From assembly GCA_029938175.1 (NCBI GenBank), contig JAPYON010000002.1, positions 13,681-51,459 on the forward strand: a stretch of DNA of 37,779 nucleotides. The letters are read 5' to 3'. Shown here one piece after another: positions 25,883 to 34,358 of this stretch. Below the pieces are notes generated by a model. It saw nothing but the letters and a program-made list of their open reading frames with translations, was not told the DNA's origin and did no database searches. The position numbers were made by a program, and so were the translations under genes. This DNA comes from Paracoccaceae bacterium (GTDB lineage: Bacteria; Pseudomonadota; Alphaproteobacteria; Rhodobacterales; Rhodobacteraceae). The stretch's first letter is position 1, and each line of letters starts with the position of its first letter.

Positions 25883-26502
25883 CAGTTTTCCTCACGCAAA
25901 TACGGCAGAGATTTGCGAAAATAATCAAAACCCGTCACCAAGGTCAGTACGGCAGCCAATGTGATCAGCACCAAGCCCGTGTAAGTCGCAAAGTCGCTCT
26001 CCATTCCGAACACCGCGGCGGCCGTGTAAAATTGCATCATATGACCAATCAAAATCGCGATGATCGCCAGCATTTGTACGGTTGTTTTCCATTTGGCCAG
26101 CTTGGTAACCTGCAACTTACCCGCATCCGCCCCAAGGAATTCCCGCAATCCCGACACGAAGATTTCCCGAAACAGGATCAGCGTCGCTGCCAGCAGGATC
26201 AGAACGTCTTGCCAAGCCCACTCGTTCATCAGATTGCTGGCTGACAAGCTGACGACCAGTAGCAACGCGATTACAACCATCACTTTATCCGCGATTGGGT
26301 CCAGCATCCGGCCGAAGTTACTAATCATGTTGAATTTTCGGGCGATGTACCCGTCAAGGAAATCGGTGATCGCAGCACCAACGAACAGCGTAATAACGAT
26401 AACATCCGCCATCGGGCTGGAAAACAGGATATAGGGGATAGGCAGGATCAAGGCTGCCAGTAACCGGAATACGGTCAGGATGTTGGGTATGTTCCAGCGC
26501 AT
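25882..26502 (-). CDS. pgsA: CDP-diacylglycerol-glycerol-3-phosphate 3-phosphatidyltransferase
   Basis: 206 residues, four to six membrane helices, beginning WNIPNILTVFRLLA. The CDP-alcohol phosphotransferase signature is complete: Asp47, Asp50-Gly51, Ala54-Arg55, Gly64, Asp68 and Asp72 (DFLDGYIAR then GRMLDPIADK). It makes phosphatidylglycerol phosphate, the precursor of phosphatidylglycerol and cardiolipin. It lies 34 bases downstream of uvrC and overlaps moaD by one base; the uvrC-pgsA pair is a common arrangement in Proteobacteria. Confidence 0.95.
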   Translation of the reverse strand: MRWNIPNILTVFRLLAALILPIPYILFSSPMADVIVITLFVGAAITDFLDGYIARKFNMISNFGRMLDPIADKVMVVIALLLVVSLSASNLMNEWAWQDVLILLAATLILFREIFVSGLREFLGADAGKLQVTKLAKWKTTVQMLAIIAILIGHMMQFYTAAAVFGMESDFATYTGLVLITLAAVLTLVTGFDYFRKSLPYLREEN

Positions 26503-26536
26503 GATAACTCCTATTGGTTAAGACACTCTTAACGGG

Positions 26537-28444
26537 TTATTCGCCGCTGTGAAAGAAGCCATAAATATTTTCTGCCATCACATCGGAAATTCCGTCGACG
26601 GCTTTCAAATCCGCCAAGCCCGCCCGCGTCGCCGCTTTGGCCGAACCAAAATGCGCCAGTAATGCCCGTTTACGCGCTGCGCCAACACCAGGCACCTCGT
26701 CCAGTGGAGTCGCTCCGACAGCCTTGGCACGCCGCGTGCGATGCGCCCCGATGGCAAAGCGGTGGGCCTCGTCGCGCATACGCTGGACAAAATAGAGAAC
26801 GGGGTCACGATGTGGCAGAATCATGGGGCGTTTGTCGGGTTGATGGAATTCTTCCTTTCCCGCGTCACGATCTTCGCCCTTGGCCACGCCAATGATTGCA
26901 ACCCCTTCTACCCCCAACACCTTCAGTGCCGAAACCGTAGCCGACAGCTGGCCCTTACCCCCGTCGATCAGCAGAAGATCAGGCCACAGGTCGGTTTTCT
27001 TATCGGGGTCTTCCTTGATCAGGCGCCTAAAACGGCGATCCAGCATCTCGCTCATCATGCCAAAATCATCGCCCGGTGACAGGTCTTCGTTTTTGATATT
27101 GAACTTGCGGTAACTGGATTTCATCCAGCCTTCGGGGCCCGCAACAACCATCCCACCAACAGCGTTCGTGCCGGAAATATGGCTGTTATCGTATATCTCG
27201 ATCCGCTGTGGCGGCGCGTCCAGATCGAACGCCTCGGCCAGCCCTGCCAGAAGTTTCGCCTGTGTTGCGGTTTCCGACATCTTGCGGGCCAAGGCTTCGC
27301 GAGCATTCCGTTCAGCCCCCTCGACCAACTCGCGCTTCTCGCCACGTTGCGGAACCAACAGCTCGACCTTGCGACCAAGTTGAGTAGTCAGCGCATCCTC
27401 CAACAGGTCAGCGTTTTCCACCTCATGGCTTAAAAGCAACAATCGTGGAGGGGATTTGTTACCGTAAAACTGACCAATAAACGCCTCTAGAATTTCGGCA
27501 GGATCGGCACCTGTACCTGTGCGGGGGTAATACGCACGATTGCCCCAGTTTTGGTTGGCACGGATGAAAAACACCTGCACACAGGCCTGCCCGCCGTCTT
27601 GGTGCAGACCGATGATATCTGCCTCGGAAACCCCCTGCGGGTTGATCCCTTGCGACGACTGTACCGCCGTTAGCGCTCCGATTCGGTCCCGCAACGAGCC
27701 GGCCTTTTCGTATTCCATCGCCTCACTCGCCGCTGCCATCTGTTTGGCGAGGTTTTTCTGAACCGCCGTCGATTTGCCTGATAGAAAGCGAACCGCATCT
27801 TGTACGGTTTCGGCGTATTCCTGTTTTCTGATCCGGTCTACACATGGTGCTGAACACCGCTTGATCTGGTATTGCAAACAGGGCCGCGTCCGCGCGTTGA
27901 AAATCGAGTCGGTGCAATTCCGCAGCAAAAATACTTTTTGCAGATGATGCAGTGTCCGGTTCACCGATTCAGCCGAAGCAAAAGGGCCAAAATACATGCC
28001 CTTGCCCTTCTTCGGTCCGCGATGCTTTTTAGCTTGCGGAAAATCTTGATCGGTTGTCACTAGAATATTAGGAAAGACCTTGTCGTCGCGCAGCAGCACA
28101 TTGTAACGGGGCTTTAGCTGTTTGATGAGGTTTTGCTCCAGCAGCAGCGCCTCGGTTTCTGTCTTGGTGGTTAAAAATATCATCTGCGCTGTGCCAGAAA
28201 TCATTCGACCAATCCGCGCAGTGTGACCAGTCAACCTTGCGTAACTCGACACTCGTTTCTTAAGGTTACGCGCCTTGCCAACATACAAAACTTCGCCGCT
28301 TGCGTCTAGCATGCGATAGACGCCCGGACTGTTATCCAGAGAATTCAGATATTTATGGATGACTCTGAAGCCAGTTTCAGATGGTCCGCCCGCAAGCGCT
28401 ATGCCTTCTTCCTCAAAACCCTCATTTTGTTCTGTATCTGTCAC
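26537..28444 (-). CDS. uvrC: Excinuclease ABC subunit C
   Basis: 635 residues. After a ~35-residue acidic lead, the GIY-YIG nuclease domain (SPGVYRMLDASGEVLYVGKARNLKKRV) makes the 3' incision. There is a UvrB-binding UVR region (about 220-255), then the RNase H-like 5'-incision domain with IEIYDNSHISGTNAVGGMVV near 416 and LLIDGGKGQLSATV near 500. A C-terminal HhH pair ends the protein (LDEVPGVGAARKRALLAHFG). The start is GTG at 28444, with AGGAG five bases upstream. It heads the uvrC-pgsA-moaD-moaE series. All key parts seem intact. Confidence 0.97.
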   Translation of the reverse strand: MTDTEQNEGFEEEGIALAGGPSETGFRVIHKYLNSLDNSPGVYRMLDASGEVLYVGKARNLKKRVSSYARLTGHTARIGRMISGTAQMIFLTTKTETEALLLEQNLIKQLKPRYNVLLRDDKVFPNILVTTDQDFPQAKKHRGPKKGKGMYFGPFASAESVNRTLHHLQKVFLLRNCTDSIFNARTRPCLQYQIKRCSAPCVDRIRKQEYAETVQDAVRFLSGKSTAVQKNLAKQMAAASEAMEYEKAGSLRDRIGALTAVQSSQGINPQGVSEADIIGLHQDGGQACVQVFFIRANQNWGNRAYYPRTGTGADPAEILEAFIGQFYGNKSPPRLLLLSHEVENADLLEDALTTQLGRKVELLVPQRGEKRELVEGAERNAREALARKMSETATQAKLLAGLAEAFDLDAPPQRIEIYDNSHISGTNAVGGMVVAGPEGWMKSSYRKFNIKNEDLSPGDDFGMMSEMLDRRFRRLIKEDPDKKTDLWPDLLLIDGGKGQLSATVSALKVLGVEGVAIIGVAKGEDRDAGKEEFHQPDKRPMILPHRDPVLYFVQRMRDEAHRFAIGAHRTRRAKAVGATPLDEVPGVGAARKRALLAHFGSAKAATRAGLADLKAVDGISDVMAENIYGFFHSGE

Positions 28445-28786
28445 GGAACTCCTATCGCGCGGTTTTTAGCGATTCTCTGCCTGCTGTATGATTTACAACT
28501 ACATTTCAAGAGAAAACATGTCCACCGATCCTGTGGATAAGTCTGTTGGTAAAACCCGTATTAAGAAAAAAAATCCAGCAGTACTTGAAAATATTACTGA
28601 ATGGTTAAATTTTAGGCAGTCACGTAAGATATTGTAATAAAACGATAATTATTATTCAACCCTTATCCAACTGGAAAAGCAAACAGAATCACTCCCAAAA
28701 GTTAATAAAAGATTCGTCAAGTGGAAAAGTCTAAGTGCATGCATAAAATTTTGGATTATTTTTAGTGTGCTGAAAAGTAACGGAAT
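28445..28786. other. AT-rich intergenic region between uvrC and the SDR gene
   Basis: About 340 bases, visibly more AT-rich than the flanks, with runs of A and T and an ATAATTATTAT palindrome near 28646. It should hold the uvrC promoter on the minus strand and the 3' end of the sppA-SDR operon. I found no convincing tRNA, hairpin terminator or family-level coding match. One short open frame on the plus strand is listed separately. Confidence 0.6.
28518..28637 (+). CDS. Possible 39-residue small protein
   Basis: ATG to TAA, 39 codons, giving a lysine-rich peptide that starts MSTDPVDKSVGKTRIKKKNP and ends RQSRKIL. A purine-rich stretch (AAGAGAAAAC) precedes the ATG but is not a strong ribosome site, and a TATGAT box lies about 28 bases upstream. 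No family resemblance is recognised; it may be a chance frame in AT-rich DNA or a decayed remnant. Confidence 0.22.
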   Translation: MSTDPVDKSVGKTRIKKKNPAVLENITEWLNFRQSRKIL

Positions 28787-29569
28787 TTACTCTACTCCAA
28801 GGACATCCTGTGTTTTCCAACTCAAATGTTGCCCGCCATCCATGCAGATCAACTGCCCTGTAAGGCCGTCAATATCCAGAATGAAATCCATAGCTTTACA
28901 AATTTCTTCGGGATTTGAGCCACGTTCAAGTATCGTTGCCGCGCGCTGCCGGGCAAAATGCGTTTCGGATTGTCGTGTGCCGATCAGCGTTGGTCCCGGC
29001 CCGATTCCATTGACCCGAATGTGAGGGGCAAGAAACTGCGCCGCCGTCTGCGTAAACGCCCATAATCCACTTTTGGCGAGGGTATACGTGGCAAATTCCG
29101 GTGTCAGCTTTTTCACACGCATGTCGACCATGTTAATGACACAGGCTTGCGCCACGGGTTCGCCATTCTCGTCTTTAACGGCTTTCGGGGCCTGCCTTGC
29201 GAAGGCCTGCGTTAAGAAAACAGGGGCGCGCAGGTTGGAATTGATGTGACGATCCCAGCTTTCAAAACTAGCGTTTTCCAGATTGTCATACTCAAAAATC
29301 GAAGCGTTATTGATCAGGACGTCCAACGGACCACCGATGGCATCGACAGCGCGGTCAATCAACGCTTTTGTATCACTTTTTTCTAGCAAATCACCGTGGA
29401 CAATAGCTGCCTCAACCCCGAACGCAATGGCCTGCTGCGCCGTTTGCTCGGCTTCTTTGGCGCTGCTGGAATAGTGAATAACGACGTTCACACCCTTTGC
29501 CGCAAGATGCAAAACCATAGCTTTGCCCAAGCGCTTTGCGCCTCCGGTAATTAACGCGGTCTTCGCCAT
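28787..29569 (-). CDS. Short-chain dehydrogenase, pteridine reductase (FolM/PTR1)-like
   Basis: 260 residues of the SDR fold. The nucleotide loop is TGGAKRLGK, i.e. TGxxxRxG with Arg13, the variant used by NADPH-dependent pteridine reductases instead of the usual TGxxxGxG. The catalytic set is Asp149 (in NMVDMR), Tyr162 and Lys166, with Asp in place of the usual Ser and a 13-residue gap to Tyr, as in PTR1 and FolM. NNAS near 87 and GPGPTL near 195 complete the fold. It probably reduces a dihydropterin. It is the last gene of the sppA-zinc ribbon-antiporter-SDR series, 12 bases after the antiporter. General databases often name it 3-oxoacyl-ACP reductase. Confidence 0.85.
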   Translation of the reverse strand: MAKTALITGGAKRLGKAMVLHLAAKGVNVVIHYSSSAKEAEQTAQQAIAFGVEAAIVHGDLLEKSDTKALIDRAVDAIGGPLDVLINNASIFEYDNLENASFESWDRHINSNLRAPVFLTQAFARQAPKAVKDENGEPVAQACVINMVDMRVKKLTPEFATYTLAKSGLWAFTQTAAQFLAPHIRVNGIGPGPTLIGTRQSETHFARQRAATILERGSNPEEICKAMDFILDIDGLTGQLICMDGGQHLSWKTQDVLGVE

Positions 29570-29581
29570 CTGAACCTCCGG

Positions 29582-30541
29582 TTAGCGTAACATCGCCATA
29601 ATATACGCCGCATAGGTTGCCAAGAACAACATTCCCCATATGCGTGTAAGTTTCAAGTGCGTAAACATGAATAAGGCGAGTACTATCGAAGAGGCCAACA
29701 TGACCCACAAATCATTGTTCAGGAACCGAGGTGAGACCTCTAGCGGGCCAAAGAAACTTGCGACGCCCATAATGGCCAACAGGTTGAACATATTCGACCC
29801 GATTACGTTCCCCAACGCCACTTCTGCTTGGCGGCGCAATGCGGCGACCACCGTTGTCGCCAGTTCGGGTAACGAGGTGCCAATGGCGATGATCGTCAGG
29901 CCAACAACCTCTTCAGATACGTTATAATCGTTAGCGATTCCCAACGCGCCGTCGATCAGGATATCCGCACCAAACGGCAGACCAATGATGCCCGCAATCA
30001 TAAAGGCCGCGATCTTCCAGATAGGCATATTGGGGTCGGAATCTTCCAGATCGGGCAATTCCTCGACAAATGGGTTGTCAGACGGCAAGCATTTTCGTGC
30101 CCGATGAACGGAGAAAGCTGCATCGCCCAGCATCCCCGACAGCAGCAGCAACAGCACAACACCGTGCCAGATATACAGCGGCCCTAGATACGCCAGCGCC
30201 ATAAATACAAGCGTGGCGGCAATCATCTGGATATATGTGCGCCGCGTATCACACTGCCCCATATCGAGTGTGACCATGATCGCAGGGATCCCCAATACCA
30301 TCAACACATTGGCGATGTTGGAACCGACTACATTTCCCAATGCGATCCCCGGTGCCCCCTCAAGCGCGGATTGCACCGCGATCAGCATTTCGGGGGCAGA
30401 AGTGCCAAAACCAACGATTGTGAAACTGACAATCAATGCTGGAATGCCCAGACGCAGGCTTAACGATACCGCGCCCTTTACCAGAAAATCTCCGGCGACA
30501 AGCAGGATCACAAGGCCAGCAAAGACTCGAAACATATCCAT
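29582..30541 (-). CDS. Sodium/calcium antiporter, CaCA superfamily (YrbG-like)
   Basis: 319 residues with about ten membrane helices in two inverted repeats. Each repeat carries the ion-binding signature: GFGTSAPEMLIAVQSAL followed by GNVVGSNIANVL, and AIGTSLPELATTVVAAL followed by GNVIGSNMFNLL. The Glu in each SxPE motif binds cation. Exchange of Ca2+ for Na+ (possibly K+-dependent) across the inner membrane is expected. It lies between the zinc-ribbon protein (36 bases upstream) and the SDR (12 bases downstream). Confidence 0.93.
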   Translation of the reverse strand: MDMFRVFAGLVILLVAGDFLVKGAVSLSLRLGIPALIVSFTIVGFGTSAPEMLIAVQSALEGAPGIALGNVVGSNIANVLMVLGIPAIMVTLDMGQCDTRRTYIQMIAATLVFMALAYLGPLYIWHGVVLLLLLSGMLGDAAFSVHRARKCLPSDNPFVEELPDLEDSDPNMPIWKIAAFMIAGIIGLPFGADILIDGALGIANDYNVSEEVVGLTIIAIGTSLPELATTVVAALRRQAEVALGNVIGSNMFNLLAIMGVASFFGPLEVSPRFLNNDLWVMLASSIVLALFMFTHLKLTRIWGMLFLATYAAYIMAMLR

Positions 30542-30577
30542 GTATTTATAGCCGTCCTTGTTCGTTAAGCAGCGGGG

Positions 30578-30745
30578 TCATTTCTTGCATTTACATGGCT
30601 CAATGCCAATCAGGTAATTCCCACAGGTCTTGCACTTCTTTGCGCGCGGCAGATCGCGAGGTTTGCGGAATTTTGGCATCCGAAGCTTACCAAATATTCC
30701 CAGCACCAGAATTGCGATCAAAAATAACGAAACAGCTTTTATCAT
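30578..30745 (-). CDS. 55-residue membrane-anchored zinc-ribbon-like protein
   Basis: A gene too short for usual length cut-offs. From the ATG at 30745 the protein has one membrane helix (about residues 3-20, KAVSLFLIAILVLGIFGK), a basic stretch (LRMPKFRKPRDLPRAKK), and a cysteine cluster CKTCGNYLIGIEPCKC, giving CxxC-x8-CxC, a likely zinc-binding knuckle. It starts 9 bases after the sppA-like stop and ends 36 bases before the antiporter gene, so it sits within an operon and is likely translated. The function is not known; position suggests a role at the membrane beside the S49 peptidase. Confidence 0.75.
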   Translation of the reverse strand: MIKAVSLFLIAILVLGIFGKLRMPKFRKPRDLPRAKKCKTCGNYLIGIEPCKCKK

Positions 30746-30754
30746 GGCACAGTT

Positions 30755-31549
30755 CTACAATCCGAAGCGGGACCAGTTCAAGCGGTCCTCTACATCCGAT
30801 ATTACACTGGCCGCGCCGAACTTGGCGAAAATTGAGCGTTTAGGCCCGTGGACCGACAAACGAACATCGTCACCAAACAGCTCTTTCATCTTTGGAACCA
30901 GATGGCCAATGCCATCAACCAAACCGTTTTCGACCGCTTTCGCGCCCACCCAGATGTCACCTGTAAACAGGTTTTTATCGGCCAAGCGTCCGCCACGCCG
31001 CGAAGTTACTTGGTGAATGAAGTTATCGTGGATGACTTTCTGCAACGTTTTTACCCGCTCGATGTCTTCGTCTTTGGCAGGCCGGAACGGGTCAAGCATA
31101 GATTTGTCTTCACCTGCCGTATAAACCCGCCGCTCAACGCCTTGGCGCTCCATCAATTCGGCGAACCCGAACGAGGCTGAAATCACCCCGATGGAACCGA
31201 TGATCGAACTGCCGTCCACATATATCTCGTCAGCACAAGTCGCCAGCCAGTAACCGCCAGACGCCGCCACATCCTCGCAAAACGCATAAACCTTGATGTC
31301 CTTCTCATCGGCCAAACGCCTGATACGGGCCGCAATCAGGGCAGATTGCACAGGCGAACCACCGGGCGAATTGATAACCAGCGCCAATGCCTTTGGCTTG
31401 CCTTTGTGAAATGCCCTTTCAATCACAGGGGCCATGGCTGCATCGTTCAAGCCGGCCCCGCCAAGACGGCTGCCACCACCAATCACGCCGTTTAGGCGAA
31501 TAACGGAAACCGTGGGCTTGGATTTAAATCGTTTAATAATTTGTTTCAT
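30755..31549 (-). CDS. S49 family signal peptide peptidase-like serine protease (short SppA/SohB type)
   Basis: 264 residues from the ATG at 31549. The alternative longer frame to 31585 adds residues with no ribosome site. It has a single S49 domain: NSPGGSPVQSA near 60, the nucleophile Ser97 in AASGGYWLA, GSIGVISASFGF near 118, and the catalytic Lys149 in AGEDKSMLDPF, a Ser-Lys dyad. No obvious N-terminal membrane helix is present, in contrast to SppA, so it may be cytoplasmic or peripheral. It probably degrades signal peptide remnants or membrane protein fragments. It is the first gene of a four-gene minus-strand unit. Confidence 0.9.
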   Translation of the reverse strand: MKQIIKRFKSKPTVSVIRLNGVIGGGSRLGGAGLNDAAMAPVIERAFHKGKPKALALVINSPGGSPVQSALIAARIRRLADEKDIKVYAFCEDVAASGGYWLATCADEIYVDGSSIIGSIGVISASFGFAELMERQGVERRVYTAGEDKSMLDPFRPAKDEDIERVKTLQKVIHDNFIHQVTSRRGGRLADKNLFTGDIWVGAKAVENGLVDGIGHLVPKMKELFGDDVRLSVHGPKRSIFAKFGAASVISDVEDRLNWSRFGL

Positions 31550-31696
31550 ACGCGCAGATGTATGCAGCCAAGACCTCCGACACAAGCCAAACTACGCAGC
31601 TTTGTTTCGGATCGCGCCCTTTATTCAAGCATTTCGCTTGACCACCTCCATTTAGCTTGCACTATTCCCCCACTCAAAACAGGAAAGCCATGCAAT

Positions 31697-31810
31697 ACAA
31701 AAGCTAGGCCGCAGCTTGAAAACACACTCAAAACGGTTGATTTGAATCTTTCGGACGAGGTTTTGACGGATATTCAGGCCGTTTACCGCGAGCGCCCGAT
31801 GCCGATCTAG
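31697..31810 (+). pseudogene. C-terminal remnant of an aldo/keto reductase
   Basis: On the plus strand about 37 codons end in a stop at 31808-31810 and encode RPQLENTLKTVDLNLSDEVL, then TDIQAVYRERPMPI. This matches the final helix-and-tail of aldo/keto reductases (the xQLExNLxxxDxxLSxEVLxxIDAVxxxxPxP pattern). Nothing of the barrel remains: upstream, 31550-31696 shows no further similarity that I can see, and the sppA-like gene starts there on the other strand. The fragment abuts the recN stop convergently with a 4-base overlap (CTAG). I take it as the stump of a deleted gene. Confidence 0.7.
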
Positions 31811-33459
31811 CCTGCCAACAACACCACGGCTGCCGAGCGCGCCTCGGCAGTTACGGAATCCCCCGCCAGCATCCGAGCGATCTCATCAACGCGCGCGTCC
31901 GCATCCAACGGGCGTACCTCGGTCAATGTATTCTGGCCATCATCAGACTTCGAAACTTGCCAATGATGCCCGCCAAGTGCGGCAACCTGCGGCGAATGTG
32001 TCACTACCAATAATTGCCCGCTCTCAGACAAATCTGCCAATCTGCGTCCTACCGCATCGGCGGTTGCGCCACCTATTCCACGGTCGATTTCATCGAAAAT
32101 CATGGTTAACCCCGATGCGCGCGAGGTCAGGCAGACCTTCAACGCCAATAGAAATCGTGACAGCTCGCCACCTGATGCGATTTTGTTGATCAGTCCCGAA
32201 GGTGCACCGGGGTTTGTGGCCACTGTAAAGACAACACGGTCCCTGCCCTCTGGGCCCGCTTGGTTGGCTTCAGAAATCTGTGTAGTGAACTCGGCGCGCT
32301 CCATCTTCAACGGCACCAGTTCGGCTCCCATGGCCGTGTCCAGCTGCCCACCAGCCTCGCGACGGGTTTGCGACAGTGCGGAAGCCAGCGCGTCATAGGT
32401 CGCCTCAGCCTCGGTCACCGCGCCTCGCAGCACCAATATGTGATCGGCTCCGGTGTCTATATCCAGTAATCGCGTGCGAAATGTTTCGGTCAATTCGGGT
32501 AGTTCATCAGATTGAACATTATGTTTACGCGCCAATGCCCGTATCGCAAACAGCCGTTCCTCAAGATGTTCCAGATCGGAAGGATTGAAATACATTGCCG
32601 TAAGCGCATCCTCGATCCCGCGCTGAGCGTCGGCCAACTCCGACAACGAGCGCCCCAATGCTTCGACGGGTTCTTCCAAATGACCACCGGCCTGCGGTGC
32701 AGCATCCTCCAGCCAACGGATCGCGTCAGACATCAAGCCTTCGGCCCCGTCCATCGAAACAGCACTATATGCCTTTGAAATACTTTCGCGAATACGCGCA
32801 GAAGCCTGCATAAGGCGGCGGCGTGTGTCCAGTTCAGCATCTTCACCAACCTCGGGGGAAAGCTCGTCCAGCTCTTGGACCGAATGGCGCAGGAAATCTG
32901 CATCGCGCGAGGCTTCTTCGAGGGCGGCCTGTGCCTCGACCAGCGCTTTGCGCGCCGTTATCAAATCCCGCCAAGCGCTGCGAACAGCTTTAACTTGGTT
33001 GCTAGCCCCAGCAAAATCATCTAGATGCGCCCGATGGCCTTTGGGGTCCAACAAACCCTTGTCGTCATTCTGACCGTGAATTTCCACCAGCGTTTCGGAC
33101 AATGCCCGCAACAGTTCCCCCGAACAAACCTTGTCGTTCACATACGCCCGCTTGCGTCCGTCAGGGCTGTTGGTGCGACGCAGGATCAGGCCGTCGTCAG
33201 TCGAATACCCTGCCTCGTCCAGTATCGCGCGGGCGGGGTGATTATCGGTCAGCGAGAACTCGGCCATGACCTCGCCCTGCGCAGCGCCTTGCCGCACGAT
33301 ATCCGAACGGCCACGCCAACCTAATACGAACCCCAGCGAATCCAGAAAAATAGATTTACCCGCACCGGTCTCGCCCGTCAGAACGTTCAAGCCGGGCTGG
33401 AAATCCAGATCAAGAGATTCAATTAAAAGGATATTACGGATGGATAGCGTGTGGAGCAT
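31807..33459 (-). CDS. recN: DNA repair protein RecN
   Basis: 550 residues of the SMC-like family. The Walker A motif GETGAGKS lies at 29-36. Then come a helical coiled-coil arm region (about 150-360) and the C-terminal ATPase part with the signature ASGGELSRFLLALK near 425, Walker B TMIFDEIDRGIGG near 450, and VVTHSPQVA near 480. RecN gathers double-strand break ends and acts early in recombinational repair. It is 27 bases downstream of bamD on the same strand. The stop codon shares CTAG with the convergent aldo/keto reductase remnant. Confidence 0.95.
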   Translation of the reverse strand: MLHTLSIRNILLIESLDLDFQPGLNVLTGETGAGKSIFLDSLGFVLGWRGRSDIVRQGAAQGEVMAEFSLTDNHPARAILDEAGYSTDDGLILRRTNSPDGRKRAYVNDKVCSGELLRALSETLVEIHGQNDDKGLLDPKGHRAHLDDFAGASNQVKAVRSAWRDLITARKALVEAQAALEEASRDADFLRHSVQELDELSPEVGEDAELDTRRRLMQASARIRESISKAYSAVSMDGAEGLMSDAIRWLEDAAPQAGGHLEEPVEALGRSLSELADAQRGIEDALTAMYFNPSDLEHLEERLFAIRALARKHNVQSDELPELTETFRTRLLDIDTGADHILVLRGAVTEAEATYDALASALSQTRREAGGQLDTAMGAELVPLKMERAEFTTQISEANQAGPEGRDRVVFTVATNPGAPSGLINKIASGGELSRFLLALKVCLTSRASGLTMIFDEIDRGIGGATADAVGRRLADLSESGQLLVVTHSPQVAALGGHHWQVSKSDDGQNTLTEVRPLDADARVDEIARMLAGDSVTAEARSAAVVLLAG

Positions 33460-33486
33460 GTGGTTATCGGCCCAAATCAGTCAGAA

Positions 33487-34245
33487 TCAGCCGCCAGACA
33501 TCAAGGCAGCAGCATCAATTTGCCAGACATTACCCGAGTACTGCTCCGCCAGCATTTCGGCAGCCTTCGCAGCCTCGCCCGTTAAACCAAGCAACAGGAA
33601 CGCCTCGATCAAACGGAACATCGCTTCGGGCGTTTGGGCAGTATTGCCGTAATCCGCAATCACCACACGGAAGCGTTCAATCGCCGCAACATAATGCCCA
33701 CGTTTCAAGTAATAGCGCCCGATGTCCATTTCCTTGCCCGCAAGTTGGTTCAAGGCAACATCGAACTTTTCCTCGGACAGGCGGGCATATTCTGTACCCG
33801 GATATGTCTCGATCAATTCGCTGAATATTTGTAGCGATCGGAAAGTATTCCGCTGATCACGTTTTACATCAACGATTTGGTCATAATAGGAAAGCGCAAT
33901 CAGATACATCGCTAAAGGCGCATCGGCGGTCGTTGGATAAAAATCCAGATATCGCGCAGCGGCCGCCCGGCTTTCGGGATACATCTGTTCTTCATGATAC
34001 GCTTTTGCTAAACCGATAATCGCCAGCTTGGCTTCGCCAGAATAAGGGTACAGGCGTTCAACCTCGTTAAAATAATCTGCAGCATCCTCATAGTCGCCCC
34101 GGGCAACTTCGGCTGCAGCCAAAGCCATAATCTGGTTCACGGGCATGCCTTCGCTAACCTGATCAGGATTCTTGCTGGAACATGCGGCAACCAGCAAAAC
34201 CGAAATGAATGCTAAACTGCGGATACTTTGAAGTGCACCTGACAT
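33487..34245 (-). CDS. bamD: Outer membrane protein assembly factor BamD
   Basis: 252 residues from the ATG at 34245, which has GAGGGAT at good spacing; the longer frame to 34284 has none. A lipoprotein signal ends LLVAACSS. The body is a run of TPR repeats, e.g. ALAAAEVARGDYEDAADYFNEVERLYPYSGEA-type units spaced 35-40 residues, with PESRAAAARYLDFYP and PLAMYLIALSYYDQI as later repeats. BamD is the essential outer-membrane lipoprotein of the BAM complex. It is placed between lpxC and recN, as in other Rhodobacterales. Confidence 0.94.
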   Translation of the reverse strand: MSGALQSIRSLAFISVLLVAACSSKNPDQVSEGMPVNQIMALAAAEVARGDYEDAADYFNEVERLYPYSGEAKLAIIGLAKAYHEEQMYPESRAAAARYLDFYPTTADAPLAMYLIALSYYDQIVDVKRDQRNTFRSLQIFSELIETYPGTEYARLSEEKFDVALNQLAGKEMDIGRYYLKRGHYVAAIERFRVVIADYGNTAQTPEAMFRLIEAFLLLGLTGEAAKAAEMLAEQYSGNVWQIDAAALMSGG

Positions 34246-34358
34246 ACTATCCCTCGAATAATCCGGCCCCAGATTTGAAACCATTTTCTTATGAACAGGG
34301 TTATCACAGGAATTTGGCCGGAAAAAGGATTCTTAGCGCGGAAACTCTCTGAGCAACC

